The notes: generated by a model from the letters alone, not told the origin. A DNA stretch of 64,000 bases from an uncultured Bacteroidales bacterium (GCA_902800715.1 CADCFN010000005.1:62001-126000); one strand, 5' to 3'; positions 16,531 through 26,872 are shown, numbered from the stretch's first letter. A program made the numbers and translations.

Positions 16531-17916
16531 TTACTCACCGAAATTAATAGTCGGTTTGTCGCCACCGCTGCGCTTGGACGTCTTGGGCACCTCGACGGGC
16601 CTCTCCTGGCTCGCTGCCTGTTGAGCAGCCTGAATCTGGTTGCGGAAGTCGGGTTTGCGCTTGTAAGTGGGTGACTTTTCCAACATGTCGATCACGTAGT
16701 CATCGTCCATCTGCTCGGGAGTGAGCACGAAGTAACGAGCGCGATTCTGGGCCAAGGCCTGCTCGGTAATGGCTTTCTCACCATATTCTTTCTTGAGGCG
16801 ATCAGCGTCAGACATACTGTTATGGGTGGTGACGGGTTCGCGACGCTGCGGAACGGTCTGCACGGGAGCCTCCTTGTCAAGCGACACATTGAAACCGGCA
16901 GCCAGCACGGTCACCTTGATCTGCTCCTCCAGGTTCAGGTCGTGGGCAGTACCCCAGATGACATCAACCTCCTGGTCGAAGTTGGCCATAAATTCCTGAA
17001 TCTCGTTCAACTCCTTCATCAGCAGCGGTGAGCCACTGTTGGGATTGAAATAGACGTTCATCAAAATCTTGCGGGAACCATAGACGTCACGGTTCTTGAG
17101 CAGCGGCGACTCCAGGGCATCCTCGATGGCCTTGGTCACACGGCGCTCACCCGTACCATAACCCGAGCTGATGATGGCGGCGCCACCATTGCGCAGGGTG
17201 GTATTCACATCGTTGAAGTCGAGGTTGATGACACCACGCACGGTAATCAGGTCACTGATGCTGCGGGCAGCGGTGGTCAAGGTATCATCGGCCTTACCGA
17301 AGGCGTTGGTGAAGTCCAGGTCGCTATAAATCTCGGTCAAGCGCTGGTTGTTGATGATGAGCAGGGCGTCAACATACTTGCCCATTTCATCGGCACCGGC
17401 AAGCGCCTTGAGAATCTTCTTGGGACCCTCGAACAGGAACGGGATGGTCACAATACCGATGGTGAGCACGCCCTTCTCATGGGCAATGCGAGCCACAACA
17501 GGCGCAGCACCCGTACCGGTACCACCACCCATACCAGCGGTGATGAAGACCATCTTGGTGTCATCGTCAAAGAGGGCAGCGATTTCGCTCTCACTCTCCT
17601 CGGCGGCACGCTTGGCCGTCTCGGGAATGTTACCGGCGCCCAGGCCATGGGTCGTGTTGGGGCCCAGCAGCACGCGGTTGGGAACCGGCGACTCGTTGAG
17701 CTGCTGGCGGTCGGTATTGAGGACGACAAACGAGACGCCCTCGATGTTCTGCATGTACATGTGATTGATAGCGTTGTTACCACCGCCACCGACGCCCATC
17801 ACCTTGATGATGGTGCGGGTATTCTCCTTATCCTGGAATCCCGAGTCCTTATCCAGCGTGGACATGATGTCGTGACCACGGTCGCGCGACTCATTAAATG
17901 AAATCTTTTCTTCCAT
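16531..17916 (-). CDS. ftsZ: Cell division protein FtsZ
   Basis: Tubulin-like GTPase that forms the Z ring at midcell. 461 residues: a 33-residue N-terminal extension, then IIKVMGVGGGGNNAINHM (nucleotide-binding loop), the tubulin signature GMGGGTGTGAAPV (about 128-140), and the T7 loop LDFNDVNTTL. After residue about 340 comes a flexible linker, and the C-terminus ends PTINFGE. It is the last division gene of the dcw cluster, about 90 nt behind ftsA, with no separate promoter recognised in that gap. Confidence 0.98.
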   Translation of the reverse strand: MEEKISFNESRDRGHDIMSTLDKDSGFQDKENTRTIIKVMGVGGGGNNAINHMYMQNIEGVSFVVLNTDRQQLNESPVPNRVLLGPNTTHGLGAGNIPETAKRAAEESESEIAALFDDDTKMVFITAGMGGGTGTGAAPVVARIAHEKGVLTIGIVTIPFLFEGPKKILKALAGADEMGKYVDALLIINNQRLTEIYSDLDFTNAFGKADDTLTTAARSISDLITVRGVINLDFNDVNTTLRNGGAAIISSGYGTGERRVTKAIEDALESPLLKNRDVYGSRKILMNVYFNPNSGSPLLMKELNEIQEFMANFDQEVDVIWGTAHDLNLEEQIKVTVLAAGFNVSLDKEAPVQTVPQRREPVTTHNSMSDADRLKKEYGEKAITEQALAQNRARYFVLTPEQMDDDYVIDMLEKSPTYKRKPDFRNQIQAAQQAASQERPVEVPKTSKRSGGDKPTINFGE

Positions 17917-18009
17917 ATATCTTATCGTTTTGTTTTTGTTCTTAATAATTGGGATGATAGCTTTATTGTTCTAATCATTAACGATGAATGAATTCTAACG
18001 AGCCGGTTA

Positions 18010-19341
18010 CTAGTCATCGTTATCAGGTTCATCCTCAGTCATCAAACTCGAGAGTTTATTCCTCAACTTATCCCAACGACTGGGACCTTTCTTCTTAGGT
18101 TTCTCGGGTTTCTCGGATTCCTCACGCTCTCTTGTCTGTTCGGCCCTTGCCACAGCAGCAGCTGCATTGCCACCCTCAAAGACAAGATCATCCTCATACT
18201 TGTTGAGTTCAACACAGGTCTCCCTGTCCTCAATCATCTCGGCAGCCTGAGCGAGCAGGGCGAACACCTCGATATACTCCATCCTGTTGATGTTGGAATT
18301 GAGGATGTTGATTGAGAGGGGATTCTGTCCCATGCGCACTTTAATCTTGATGGTTTCTTCCATCTTCTGCTGCAAACCGCCCAGGTGTGCACCGCCACCG
18401 ATAAGGACGATGCTCTGGATATCGTTGGACGTCACGCCTGCATCAGCCAGCTGCTGGTTGATGTTGGCGATGATTTCACCCGTACGCGCGCTGATGTAGT
18501 TGGCGGCCTCACGGGCATCAACACCCTCGATTCTCACGTTGCTCACGTTGCTGGGATCGAGCGGGTTGTTGATGTTCTTCTTTACGTTCTCGGCAGTCTC
18601 CTCGAGCACATTCATACCGTTCATCACGTCACGGGTGAGGTTGCGGCCGCCCAGGGGCAAGGTGTTCAGGAAAATGAGCGCCTTGTTCTTGTAGATGGAG
18701 ACGGTCGTCGTCTCGGCACCCATGTCCACGAGCATACAGCCCAGTTCACGGTCGCTCTCGCTCAAAATCTGCTCGGCGACAGCCAGCGGAGTGACGATAT
18801 AATCCTTGGCGGGAATGCCAAAAGTCATCAGGCGGTTCAAGTTGAGTTTGAGGGCAGGTTTTGCCACAATCAGATTGACCTTGATTTTTATGGAAGAACC
18901 AAACTGTCCCACGGGGTTGGGAGTCTCCACCTTATCGACATAATAGGCTCGGGGTACAATGTCCACAGTATCGTGGTTCTTAATTGGGGTACTGGTTGCC
19001 TCGTGGATAATGCGGTCTATCAATTCCCTTGTGATGGACTCGGTGGTGCCGACGCTGCGGTTCACCTCGCTGACGATGCTGTGGAGCGATCGTCCGCTGA
19101 CGCCCAGATAGACCTGCGTGATACGGCCATCGACCATGCCCTCAAGCGTATGGAGGATATGGTTGATGCTGCTCTTGATATTCTCTACGTTCTGCACGAT
19201 GCCATATCTCACGCTGTTGAGATGCTTTTCTTCTTGCAGGTGTTTTACGCTCAAGTATCCAGCCGAAGTCTTTTCGGCGATTGCTCCAACGATTTTGGAG
19301 CTTCCGATTTCAAGTGCTACAATATATTGGTTCTTTTCCAT
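18010..19341 (-). CDS. ftsA: Cell division protein FtsA
   Basis: Actin-like ATPase that tethers FtsZ to the membrane. 443 residues. Phosphate 1 motif: YIVALEIGSSKIVGAI; phosphate 2: CMLVDMGAETTTVSIY; adenosine motif: SIVLIGGGAHLGGLQ. The 1C subdomain follows residue about 80. Near the C-terminus a basic amphipathic stretch (RWDKLRNKLSSLM) resembles the membrane-targeting helix and is followed by an acidic tail EDEPDNDD, which is not typical of proteobacterial FtsA. It lies 21 nt behind ftsQ. Confidence 0.97.
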   Translation of the reverse strand: MEKNQYIVALEIGSSKIVGAIAEKTSAGYLSVKHLQEEKHLNSVRYGIVQNVENIKSSINHILHTLEGMVDGRITQVYLGVSGRSLHSIVSEVNRSVGTTESITRELIDRIIHEATSTPIKNHDTVDIVPRAYYVDKVETPNPVGQFGSSIKIKVNLIVAKPALKLNLNRLMTFGIPAKDYIVTPLAVAEQILSESDRELGCMLVDMGAETTTVSIYKNKALIFLNTLPLGGRNLTRDVMNGMNVLEETAENVKKNINNPLDPSNVSNVRIEGVDAREAANYISARTGEIIANINQQLADAGVTSNDIQSIVLIGGGAHLGGLQQKMEETIKIKVRMGQNPLSINILNSNINRMEYIEVFALLAQAAEMIEDRETCVELNKYEDDLVFEGGNAAAAVARAEQTREREESEKPEKPKKKGPSRWDKLRNKLSSLMTEDEPDNDD

Positions 19342-19362
19342 AAAACTGATGAAATATATTAT

Positions 19363-20280
19363 TTAGTTGTTATTATTCTTTTTGTTCTCTTTCTTGTCTT
19401 GTTCACTCTTGTTTTGGTTATCCTGCTTGGATTTGGAATCATTCTGCTGGTCGCGGTTGGCATCGGCAGCAGTACCAACGGTCATGGTCTCAAGGTCGGG
19501 TGCCTGCTCGTCATCGTCGGGATTGCTCGGGACGGACTGCTGCACAGCCTTGACGCGACGGGTAGCCACAATCTGGTGGTTCCACTTCACCGAAATGGTG
19601 TCATAGGTCTCCCACCCTTTCTTGGGCATCACCTGTCGATAAAACTGCATGAGTTTGGCAAACTTGTTCTCAAAACCGTCGGCATTGCCAATATTGATGA
19701 CATGACCGCTGATGTTGGGCACAATGATGATGTTGTTGGTGTCCTTGACACTATACATCGCCACCAGCGAGTGCAACAGCGAGTCGCTCTCGACATATCG
19801 GATGAGCGGCAGCAGCCGTGTGGCGGGATACTTGCGGGTGAAGTGTCCCTGCACGACGGGCACATCGCTGTGATAGTACATATTGGCCGACATGTGCTTG
19901 CCAGCACGGTTCACATAGTAGGAGCTCTCACCGTCAAAGACGCGGAAGATGGGTACCAGCTGGCTCACGCGGATGAGCAGCCTACCATCCTGGCACTTGA
20001 CGATATCGGCACTCTCGAGATAAGGCGAGAGTTTCAAGGCCTCCTCAATCTCACTGGCATCGATGCTGCCCATACGCTTGCCCACAAGTTTAATGCCTTG
20101 CCCCTTTAATTCATCGAGCACGCCCTGTGGAGTCACAAACGAGGTGCTGTCGGCGTTGATGATTTCAACGTCAATTCTACTGCACACCTCGCCCTGCGAC
20201 TTGTTGCGCGCCCAGATTGTGCCAACGATGAGCGCCACCGCCAGCACAACCAAAATGATATTCTGAATCAGTCGTTTCAA
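19363..20280 (-). CDS. ftsQ: Cell division protein FtsQ
   Basis: Bitopic divisome scaffold. 305 residues with one N-terminal transmembrane helix (IILVVLAVALIVGTIWA) and a periplasmic part whose POTRA-like region follows (about 35-110). The start codon is TTG, overlapping the murC stop as TTGA; no good ATG exists nearby. The last ~55 residues are hydrophilic and low-complexity (D/Q/N/K, ending ENKKNNNN), a longer tail than E. coli FtsQ. Identification rests on size, topology and position between murC and ftsA as much as on sequence. Confidence 0.92.
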   Translation of the reverse strand: MKRLIQNIILVVLAVALIVGTIWARNKSQGEVCSRIDVEIINADSTSFVTPQGVLDELKGQGIKLVGKRMGSIDASEIEEALKLSPYLESADIVKCQDGRLLIRVSQLVPIFRVFDGESSYYVNRAGKHMSANMYYHSDVPVVQGHFTRKYPATRLLPLIRYVESDSLLHSLVAMYSVKDTNNIIIVPNISGHVINIGNADGFENKFAKLMQFYRQVMPKKGWETYDTISVKWNHQIVATRRVKAVQQSVPSNPDDDEQAPDLETMTVGTAADANRDQQNDSKSKQDNQNKSEQDKKENKKNNNN

Positions 20281-21659
20281 GGCTCTTGTTTCTTGAATTC
20301 ATCGCGTATTTCAGGCAGCAGATTAGCGATGTCGCCAGCACCTGCCGTCAATAAGACGTCAAAATTACTCAAATGTATTGACTTAATCAAATTTTCTTTA
20401 GAGTAAATGATTTTTTTTGCACTTGTTACCTTTTCGAGAATGATTTCGCTGGTCACTCCAGGGATAGGATCCTCGCGTGCGGGGTAAATGGGGAGCAGAA
20501 TCACCTCATCGGCAAGCGACAAGGCTGCAGCAAAGCCGGGAGCAAAGTCACGGGTGCGTGTGTAAAGGTGGGGTTGGAAAATCACTGTCAAACGACGATT
20601 GGGGTATAAATCGCGCACCGACGAAATGCTAGCCTGCAGTTCTCCGGGATGGTGGGCATAGTCATCAATCATTACCTTGCCGTGGTCGCCCGGCTCCTTG
20701 AGCCAGAACTCAAAACGGCGCTTCGGACCCATAAACGTGCCGATGGCATCGCGCATGGCATCGCCCGGAATCTCCACCAGGCGACAAGCCGCCATGGCGG
20801 CAATCGCGTTCTCGATGTTGATGGCGACAGGCACACCCAGGCTGATGTCGCTGATTGTCTCCCACGGCGTCACCAGGTCAAAGACAATCGTGCCGTTACC
20901 CTTGCGGATGTTGGCAGCATGGAAATCGCCCTCATCGCGGCTATAGGTGTAGGTCTTCACCTGCTCTCCCACCCTAGGTTTCAGGGCCAGTCCCGTGTGG
21001 ATAATCAGTGCTCCACCAGGCTGGATAAGTTCGGTGAAATGGGCAAAACTCTCCAGATAATTCTCGGCGGTGCCATAGATGTCCAGGTGGTCAGGGTCGG
21101 TCGAAGTCACCACAGCGATATAGGGGCTCAGGTGATGGAACGAGCGATCAAACTCATCGGCTTCGATGACCGAATATGGGCTCGTCAGCGACAACAGGAA
21201 GTTGCTGTCATAATTGCGCAGCACGCCTCCCAAAAAGGCATTACACCCTACTCCCGAAGTCTGCAGGATGTGGGCCGCCATGCTCGATGTCGTGGTTTTT
21301 CCATGGGTACCTGCGAAGCACAAAGCCTTGCTGTGGGCAGTCACTACTCCCAACAATGCGGCACGTTTCACCACTTCAAAGCCATTGGCGCGGAAGTAGG
21401 TCAGACCCTGATGGCTGTCGGGCACGGCAGGGGTGTAGACCACCAGCGTGCGCTGCGGATCGCGGCAATAATCGGGAATCAGGTCGGGGTTCTCGTCAAA
21501 ATCGATGTGGGCGCCCTCTTGCTGGAGCGCCTTGGTGAGGTCACTGGGCGTGCGGTCATAGCCTGCAACGCGTTTTCCCTTTGCCAAAAAATAGCGTTCA
21601 AGGGCGGCCATACCGATGCCGCCAGCGCCTACAAAATACAATGAATCAAAATCTTTCAT
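20277..21659 (-). CDS. murC: UDP-N-acetylmuramate--L-alanine ligase
   Basis: Adds L-Ala to UDP-MurNAc, the first step of stem peptide assembly in the cytoplasm. 460 residues. N-terminal Rossmann domain with FVGAGGIGMAALERYF; central ATPase domain with the P-loop CFAGTHGKTTTSSM (near residue 118); C-terminal ligase domain including DDYAHHPGELQASI and FQPHLYTRTRDF. The ligase motifs are intact. Stop codon overlaps the ftsQ start by 3 nt. Confidence 0.97.
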   Translation of the reverse strand: MKDFDSLYFVGAGGIGMAALERYFLAKGKRVAGYDRTPSDLTKALQQEGAHIDFDENPDLIPDYCRDPQRTLVVYTPAVPDSHQGLTYFRANGFEVVKRAALLGVVTAHSKALCFAGTHGKTTTSSMAAHILQTSGVGCNAFLGGVLRNYDSNFLLSLTSPYSVIEADEFDRSFHHLSPYIAVVTSTDPDHLDIYGTAENYLESFAHFTELIQPGGALIIHTGLALKPRVGEQVKTYTYSRDEGDFHAANIRKGNGTIVFDLVTPWETISDISLGVPVAINIENAIAAMAACRLVEIPGDAMRDAIGTFMGPKRRFEFWLKEPGDHGKVMIDDYAHHPGELQASISSVRDLYPNRRLTVIFQPHLYTRTRDFAPGFAAALSLADEVILLPIYPAREDPIPGVTSEIILEKVTSAKKIIYSKENLIKSIHLSNFDVLLTAGAGDIANLLPEIRDEFKKQEP

Positions 21660-21707
21660 TCCTCTATTTGTTATCCTATTCGTTTGTGTGATTAAAATAC
21701 TTACACG

Positions 21708-22829
21708 TTAGCGCCTGTTGATGATTTTTTCCACCTCATCGACAATGCGCTCGGCAGCGTCGCGCAGGGCCATCTCTTTCACATTGCGGCCCAAGATGCC
21801 AGTCTGCTGGTCGTCCTGGACGGTTTCGAGCATCGTGTTGACAAGGTTGGCCGATGCATCGGCATCAGTCACCATAATGGCGGCACCACGCTTGACAAGG
21901 GCCAAGGCGTTCTTGGTCTGATGGTCCTCGGCAACATTGGGCGAAGGCACCAGAATTACGGGCTTGCCCAGCAGCTGCAGCTCGCTGATGGAGCTGGCTC
22001 CAGCTCGCGAAACGACGAGGTCGGCAGCGCGATAGGCCATGTCCATGTTGCTGATGAACGGCATCTGGTAGACGTTTTTCACACCCGAGGCTTCCAGAGC
22101 CTCACGGCATGGCTGGTCATAGTTCTTGCCGGTCTGCCAGATGACCTGCACGCCATAGGTGTCACCAATCTGCTTCAACCCCTGGATAATGGCGTTATTG
22201 ATGGTGCGTGCGCCCAAACTGCCGCCAATGATGAGTATCGTCTTCTTGACAGGGTCGGCTCCCATCGCCTGACGTGCCTGTTCGGGCGTGGCACCACACT
22301 CGAGCAGGTTGCGCCTCACGGGATTGCCCGTGAGCACAATCTTGTCCTGGGGAAAGAAGCGCTCCATGCCCTCATAGGCGACACAGATGCAGTCGGCCTT
22401 GGCAGCGAGCAGCTTATTGGTCACGCCGGCATAGGAGTTCTGCTCCTGCAGCAAGGTGGGAACGCCTTGTTTCTGGGCCTCCTTGAGCATGGGACCACTG
22501 GCATAACCGCCCACGCCGATGGCGATATCGGGCTTGAAATCCTTGAGGATTTTCTTGGCAAGTTGCATACTCTTGAACAGTCGTGCCACAACCTTGAAAT
22601 TGCGCAACAGGTTCTTGCGGTCAAAGCCGCTCACCGGCAAACCGATGATGTTATAGCCCGCAGCGGGCACTTTCTCCATTTCCATACGGCCCTCGGCTCC
22701 GACAAACAGGATTCTGGCATCGGGATAACGACGGCGCACTTCGTTGGCGATGGACAAGGCGGGGAAAATGTGTCCGCCGGTGCCACCACCACTGACCAAG
22801 ATGTTGAGTTGTTGTTTATTTCCAGACAT
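21708..22829 (-). CDS. murG: UDP-GlcNAc transferase MurG (lipid II synthesis)
   Basis: GT28 enzyme at the inner face of the membrane that converts lipid I to lipid II. 373 residues. Glycine-rich loop 1: ILVSGGGTGGHIFPALSIA; second loop: IGGSLGARTIN; sugar-nucleotide site: VAEDHQTKNALAL. I chose the ATG of MSGNKQQLN, overlapping the ftsW end by 14 nt, rather than a start 51 nt further upstream, because the family begins just before the GGGTGGH loop. Translational coupling with ftsW is likely. Confidence 0.96.
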   Translation of the reverse strand: MSGNKQQLNILVSGGGTGGHIFPALSIANEVRRRYPDARILFVGAEGRMEMEKVPAAGYNIIGLPVSGFDRKNLLRNFKVVARLFKSMQLAKKILKDFKPDIAIGVGGYASGPMLKEAQKQGVPTLLQEQNSYAGVTNKLLAAKADCICVAYEGMERFFPQDKIVLTGNPVRRNLLECGATPEQARQAMGADPVKKTILIIGGSLGARTINNAIIQGLKQIGDTYGVQVIWQTGKNYDQPCREALEASGVKNVYQMPFISNMDMAYRAADLVVSRAGASSISELQLLGKPVILVPSPNVAEDHQTKNALALVKRGAAIMVTDADASANLVNTMLETVQDDQQTGILGRNVKEMALRDAAERIVDEVEKIINRR

Positions 22830-24180
22830 TTTTAGGTGGTATTTCGGTTGGATTTTCGGCGTCAAGACCCTCAATGACAAGGGCCTCCTCTGCCTTGTTG
22901 TTTTTCTTGTTTCCGTAGTTGGCGATGGTGCGACTCACGCTCAACATCACGCCAAAAGCGATACTAATCACGATAATCGATGTACCGCCCTTGGAAATGA
23001 GCGGCAGGGGCTGTCCCGAAACAGGGAACACGCCCACATTGATGGCCATGTGGAACAGCGCCTGGAACGTGATGAACGACGCCATACCGATGACCAGCAA
23101 CGATGGCAGCACACGCTTGCTGCGGCGCACAATCATCGCGGCACGCCCCAGCAGTGAGAGGTACAGCAGCAGCACCAATAAGCCACCCAAGAAGAATCCC
23201 AGTTCCTCGACGATAATCGAGTAGATGTAGTCACTGAAAGCCAGCGGCAGGCGGCTGCACTCACGCGACTTGCCCACACCTACGCCAATCAAACCGCCGT
23301 GGGCCTGAGCCATGCGTGAGAACATCTCCTGCTGGTTTTTGGTCGTGATGGGACGATACACTAGCGAATCGCGGTGCAGCCATTCATTCACGCGGTTTTT
23401 CCATGTACCCGAACGAAGGCGGTTATGGTTATCGTCGGCTCCTGCAGCAGGTTCTTCTACAACAACCACTCCGTCCAGTGAGGAGTTTGACTGCATCTCG
23501 CTGAGTACCTCATCCTTCTTGTCGTTGCTGCTCTTGATGATGAAAAAGACACCGAACATGATGCCGAAGAAAACCATCAGGATGCCAATCTTCTTCAGTT
23601 TGGCACCGCCAATAAGCAGCATCGAGCCGCTGATGGAAATCAACAGCAGCGTATTGGTCAAACCGCTCTGAATCATCAGGGCACCATACAATGCGACAGC
23701 ACATGCCGCAACAATCATGCCCGCGTTGCTGATATCATGATTCTTCTGCGACTTGGCGAAAATATAAGACAACAGGGTGACTATCGACAACTTCGCCAAC
23801 TCGGCTGGCTGCAATGTCAGCAATCCGGGAATGAGGGTCATAGCACGGCGAGCACCGTTGATGGTCTGTCCGAAGAACATGACATAGACCAAGGTCACTA
23901 CCGTGAACATGGCAAGCCCCGGCACCATGGCGTACAGGAACGAGGGTTTGTTGTAATCGACGCGCTGGAGCAGGAGGACGCACGCCAGACCAATGCCCAA
24001 GAAGACGCACTGCTTGATGATGGGCATATAGATGCCTTGGGTGGCGATTTCACGGCTCGAAGCGCTGTAACTCTCAACAATCGAGATGAGGAGCAGCATG
24101 ATATAGATGCCCCAAATCCAAGGGTCACCGTATTTCTGTGACAATTCGTTGTATCTATTTACTTTCTCGGCGGGTGACAT
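22816..24180 (-). CDS. ftsW: SEDS-family peptidoglycan polymerase FtsW
   Basis: Multi-pass membrane glycosyltransferase that polymerises lipid II at the septum with FtsI. 454 residues with about ten hydrophobic helices. SEDS features: LQPAELAKLSIVTLLSYIFA, GVGVGKSRECSRLPLAFSDY with SIIVEELGF, and SGQPLPLISKGGTSIIVI near the end. A long soluble loop (about residues 210-290) rich in D/N/S/K precedes the LPLAFSDYIYS segment. It lies between murG and murD in the usual order. Confidence 0.96.
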   Translation of the reverse strand: MSPAEKVNRYNELSQKYGDPWIWGIYIMLLLISIVESYSASSREIATQGIYMPIIKQCVFLGIGLACVLLLQRVDYNKPSFLYAMVPGLAMFTVVTLVYVMFFGQTINGARRAMTLIPGLLTLQPAELAKLSIVTLLSYIFAKSQKNHDISNAGMIVAACAVALYGALMIQSGLTNTLLLISISGSMLLIGGAKLKKIGILMVFFGIMFGVFFIIKSSNDKKDEVLSEMQSNSSLDGVVVVEEPAAGADDNHNRLRSGTWKNRVNEWLHRDSLVYRPITTKNQQEMFSRMAQAHGGLIGVGVGKSRECSRLPLAFSDYIYSIIVEELGFFLGGLLVLLLYLSLLGRAAMIVRRSKRVLPSLLVIGMASFITFQALFHMAINVGVFPVSGQPLPLISKGGTSIIVISIAFGVMLSVSRTIANYGNKKNNKAEEALVIEGLDAENPTEIPPKNVWK

Positions 24181-24241
24181 AATAGTATAGTTCTCTTTTC
24201 AAATCTTTAAATGGGGTTATAGTTCTCTTAAATAATTTTCA

Positions 24242-25585
24242 TCAGCCTTTCATCTTCTTGACGCACTCCTTGAACTGGTTGCCGCGGTCGGCCATACCAT
24301 TGAACAGGTCAAAGCTGGCACAGCAGGGCGAGAGTAGCACAGTGTGACCTGGCTGGGCAAGCTGGCGGCACTTTTCCATGCACTCGGGCATACTGGAGGC
24401 ATCGGTCACCACGGGCACCTTGCCGTCAAAGAAGGCATGCAGCTTGGCGTTGTCCACACCCAGGCAGACGATAGCGGTCACCTTCTCCTTGACCAGCGGC
24501 TCAATCTGGCTGTAGTCATTGCCTTTGTCAATACCGCCCAGGATGAGCACACACGGCTCATTGACGCTCTCAAGGGCATACCAGCAGGCATCGACATTGG
24601 TCGCCTTGCTGTCGTTGATGTAGCGCACGCCGTCCACCGTATCGACATACTCCAGACGATGGGGCACGGCCTCGAAATCGGCCAACGCCTCACGGATAAC
24701 GTCCTTGCGAATGTCGAACACCTGGGCCGACAGTCCGGCAGCCATCGTGTTATAGACGTTGTGCAGACCCTTGAGCGACAAGTCGTTGCGAGCAATGTCC
24801 CAACGGTCGCCATTGACATTGAAGTTGAGCACACCCTCATGCACCCAAGCCGCATTGCTGTCGTCATCGTCGGCGGTGAAGCTCAGCTGCCTTGACTCGA
24901 GGTGATGCTGGCGCAACTGCGACGCTATAATGGGGTCGTTCTTCCAGAAGATGAAAGAGTCTTCTACGGTCTGGTTGCGGGTGATGCGGAACTTGGCAGC
25001 GGCATAGTTCTCCATCTTGTAGTCATAGCGGTCAAGATGGTCGGGCGTGATGTTGAGCAGCACCGCTACATTGGCCTTGAATTCATACATGTTGTCGAGC
25101 TGGAAACTGCTCAACTCGATGATATACACATCGTGGTGTTCGGTTGCCACCTGCAAGGCCAGGCTGCGGCCCACGTTGCCAGCCAGACCCACATTCAAGC
25201 CAGCCTTCTTGAAGATATGGTAGGTCAGCTTGGTGGTCGTGGTCTTGCCGTTGCTGCCAGTGATGCACACCATCTTGGCATCGGTGTAACGGCCGGCGAA
25301 CTCAATCTCACTCACGATGGGTATACCTTTCTCGATGGCTTGGGCGACCATGGGTGCCGTGTCGGGGATGCCGGGGCTCTTGACAATCTCGTCGGCATTG
25401 AGGATTTTCTCAGGGGTGTGGCCACCTTCCTCCCATGCGATGCCATACTTGTCAAGCAGGTCCTTGTAGTCCTGCCCAATTTTTCCGGCATCACTCAGCC
25501 ACACGTCCATACCTTTGACCTTAGCGAGCACCGCAGCACCTGCACCGCTCTCGCCTCCGCCTAACACTACTAATCGTTTAGTCAT
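24242..25585 (-). CDS. murD: UDP-N-acetylmuramoyl-L-alanine--D-glutamate ligase
   Basis: Adds D-Glu to UDP-MurNAc-L-Ala. 447 residues. N-terminal VVLGGGESGAGAAVLA, P-loop CITGSNGKTTTTKLTYH (near residue 113), NITPDHLDRYDYKMENYAAAK, and C-terminal INDSKATNVDACWYAL with LILGGIDKGNDYSQIEPL. All are typical MurD motifs. It sits between mraY and ftsW; the 61-nt gap to ftsW holds a small imperfect repeat of TATAGTTCTCTT. Confidence 0.97.
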   Translation of the reverse strand: MTKRLVVLGGGESGAGAAVLAKVKGMDVWLSDAGKIGQDYKDLLDKYGIAWEEGGHTPEKILNADEIVKSPGIPDTAPMVAQAIEKGIPIVSEIEFAGRYTDAKMVCITGSNGKTTTTKLTYHIFKKAGLNVGLAGNVGRSLALQVATEHHDVYIIELSSFQLDNMYEFKANVAVLLNITPDHLDRYDYKMENYAAAKFRITRNQTVEDSFIFWKNDPIIASQLRQHHLESRQLSFTADDDDSNAAWVHEGVLNFNVNGDRWDIARNDLSLKGLHNVYNTMAAGLSAQVFDIRKDVIREALADFEAVPHRLEYVDTVDGVRYINDSKATNVDACWYALESVNEPCVLILGGIDKGNDYSQIEPLVKEKVTAIVCLGVDNAKLHAFFDGKVPVVTDASSMPECMEKCRQLAQPGHTVLLSPCCASFDLFNGMADRGNQFKECVKKMKG

Positions 25586-25612
25586 ATCGTTATTAACCTT
25601 TTATTCTTGTGT

Positions 25613-26872
25613 TTAACGTATTTTAAGCGTCACAAATGTCAATGCCGCCAACAGAATGCTCACCAGGAAGAAACGCATCACAATCTTCGCCTCCGGGATG
25701 CGATGGTCGGGCGTTTTAATCTTGTAGTCCCAGGTGATTTTCGCTGGGTCGGCAGTAAAATGATGATGCAATGGCGTCATCTTGAACAGGCGCATATTCT
25801 TACCCTTATGGCGCTTGACATACCATACCTGCATGATAACCGACAACTCCTCGATGAGGAAGATACCGCACAGCAGGGGGATGAGCCACTCCTTGCGTAT
25901 GAGCACGGCAAACACCGCGATGATGCCACCCAGACACAGACTGCCCGTATCACCCATGAACACCTGGGCAGGGAATGAGTTGTACCACAGGAAGCCGATG
26001 GTTGCGCCAATGAATGCCGCGGCATACACTACCAGTTCACTGCTATCCGGGATATACATGATATTCAGGTAGGACGAATAGATGACGTTACCTCCCAGAT
26101 AGCACATGATGGCTAGGGCGACACCGATGATTGCCGATGTGCCGGTAGCCAAACCATCCACACCATCGGTCAAGTTTGCACCATTGCTCACGGCAGTGAT
26201 GACAAAGATGGTCATCAGGATGAACAGTATCCAACCGCCAGCCTGCTTGTATTTGCCCATCCAGCCCGTGAAGTAAGCATAGTCAAAGTTGTGGTTCTTG
26301 ACAAAGGGCAAGGTGGTCTTGGTGGCCTTCACGGCCTGTGACTTGTGGATTTCCACCAGTTCAGGCGTCTCGTTACGGTTGGTGACATGCACTTGCTCGT
26401 TCATTACGATGGCAGGACTCAGATACATGGTGAGGCCCACAATCAGTCCCAGACCCACCTGACCGACAATTTTGAATTTGCCTTTCAGACCTTCCTTGTT
26501 GTGGTGGAAGACCTTGATGTAGTCATCGGCAAAACCCAGAGCGCCGCACCACACGGTAGAGACAATCATGAGCAGCATATAGATGTTGTTGAGTTTGCCC
26601 AACAACAGGATAGGCACCAGAATCGAGATGATAATGATGAGACCTCCCATGGTGGGCGTGCCCTGCTTGGCTGAGTTGCCTCCCAGTTTCTCCTCGCGTT
26701 CCTTGTCACACATCTGGCGCTCCTTGAGCTTGAAGATAATGCGACGGCCGATAACAATGCCTATAAACAGCGACAGGATGAACGCAAATCCCGACCTGAA
26801 CGTGATGTACTCGAACAGGCGTGAGCCTGGCACATGATACTGTTGGAGGAAGTGAAAAAGATGATATAACAT
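25613..26872 (-). CDS. mraY: Phospho-N-acetylmuramoyl-pentapeptide-transferase
   Basis: Integral membrane enzyme that makes lipid I from UDP-MurNAc-pentapeptide and undecaprenyl phosphate. 419 residues, longer than the roughly 360 of E. coli because of a periplasmic insert (about 155-205, with NRNETPELVEIHKSQAVKAT) as known in Bacteroidetes. Catalytic motifs: GFADDYIKVFHHNKEG, LTDGVDGLATGTS and FMGDTGSLCLGG; the C-terminal MTPLHHHFT is the MraY histidine motif. Ten hydrophobic helices expected. Confidence 0.97.
   Translation of the reverse strand: MLYHLFHFLQQYHVPGSRLFEYITFRSGFAFILSLFIGIVIGRRIIFKLKERQMCDKEREEKLGGNSAKQGTPTMGGLIIIISILVPILLLGKLNNIYMLLMIVSTVWCGALGFADDYIKVFHHNKEGLKGKFKIVGQVGLGLIVGLTMYLSPAIVMNEQVHVTNRNETPELVEIHKSQAVKATKTTLPFVKNHNFDYAYFTGWMGKYKQAGGWILFILMTIFVITAVSNGANLTDGVDGLATGTSAIIGVALAIMCYLGGNVIYSSYLNIMYIPDSSELVVYAAAFIGATIGFLWYNSFPAQVFMGDTGSLCLGGIIAVFAVLIRKEWLIPLLCGIFLIEELSVIMQVWYVKRHKGKNMRLFKMTPLHHHFTADPAKITWDYKIKTPDHRIPEAKIVMRFFLVSILLAALTFVTLKIR

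Noticed and set aside
18385-20109. 574-codon plus-strand frame over ftsA/ftsQ
   Set aside because: Antisense shadow of two well-recognised division genes.
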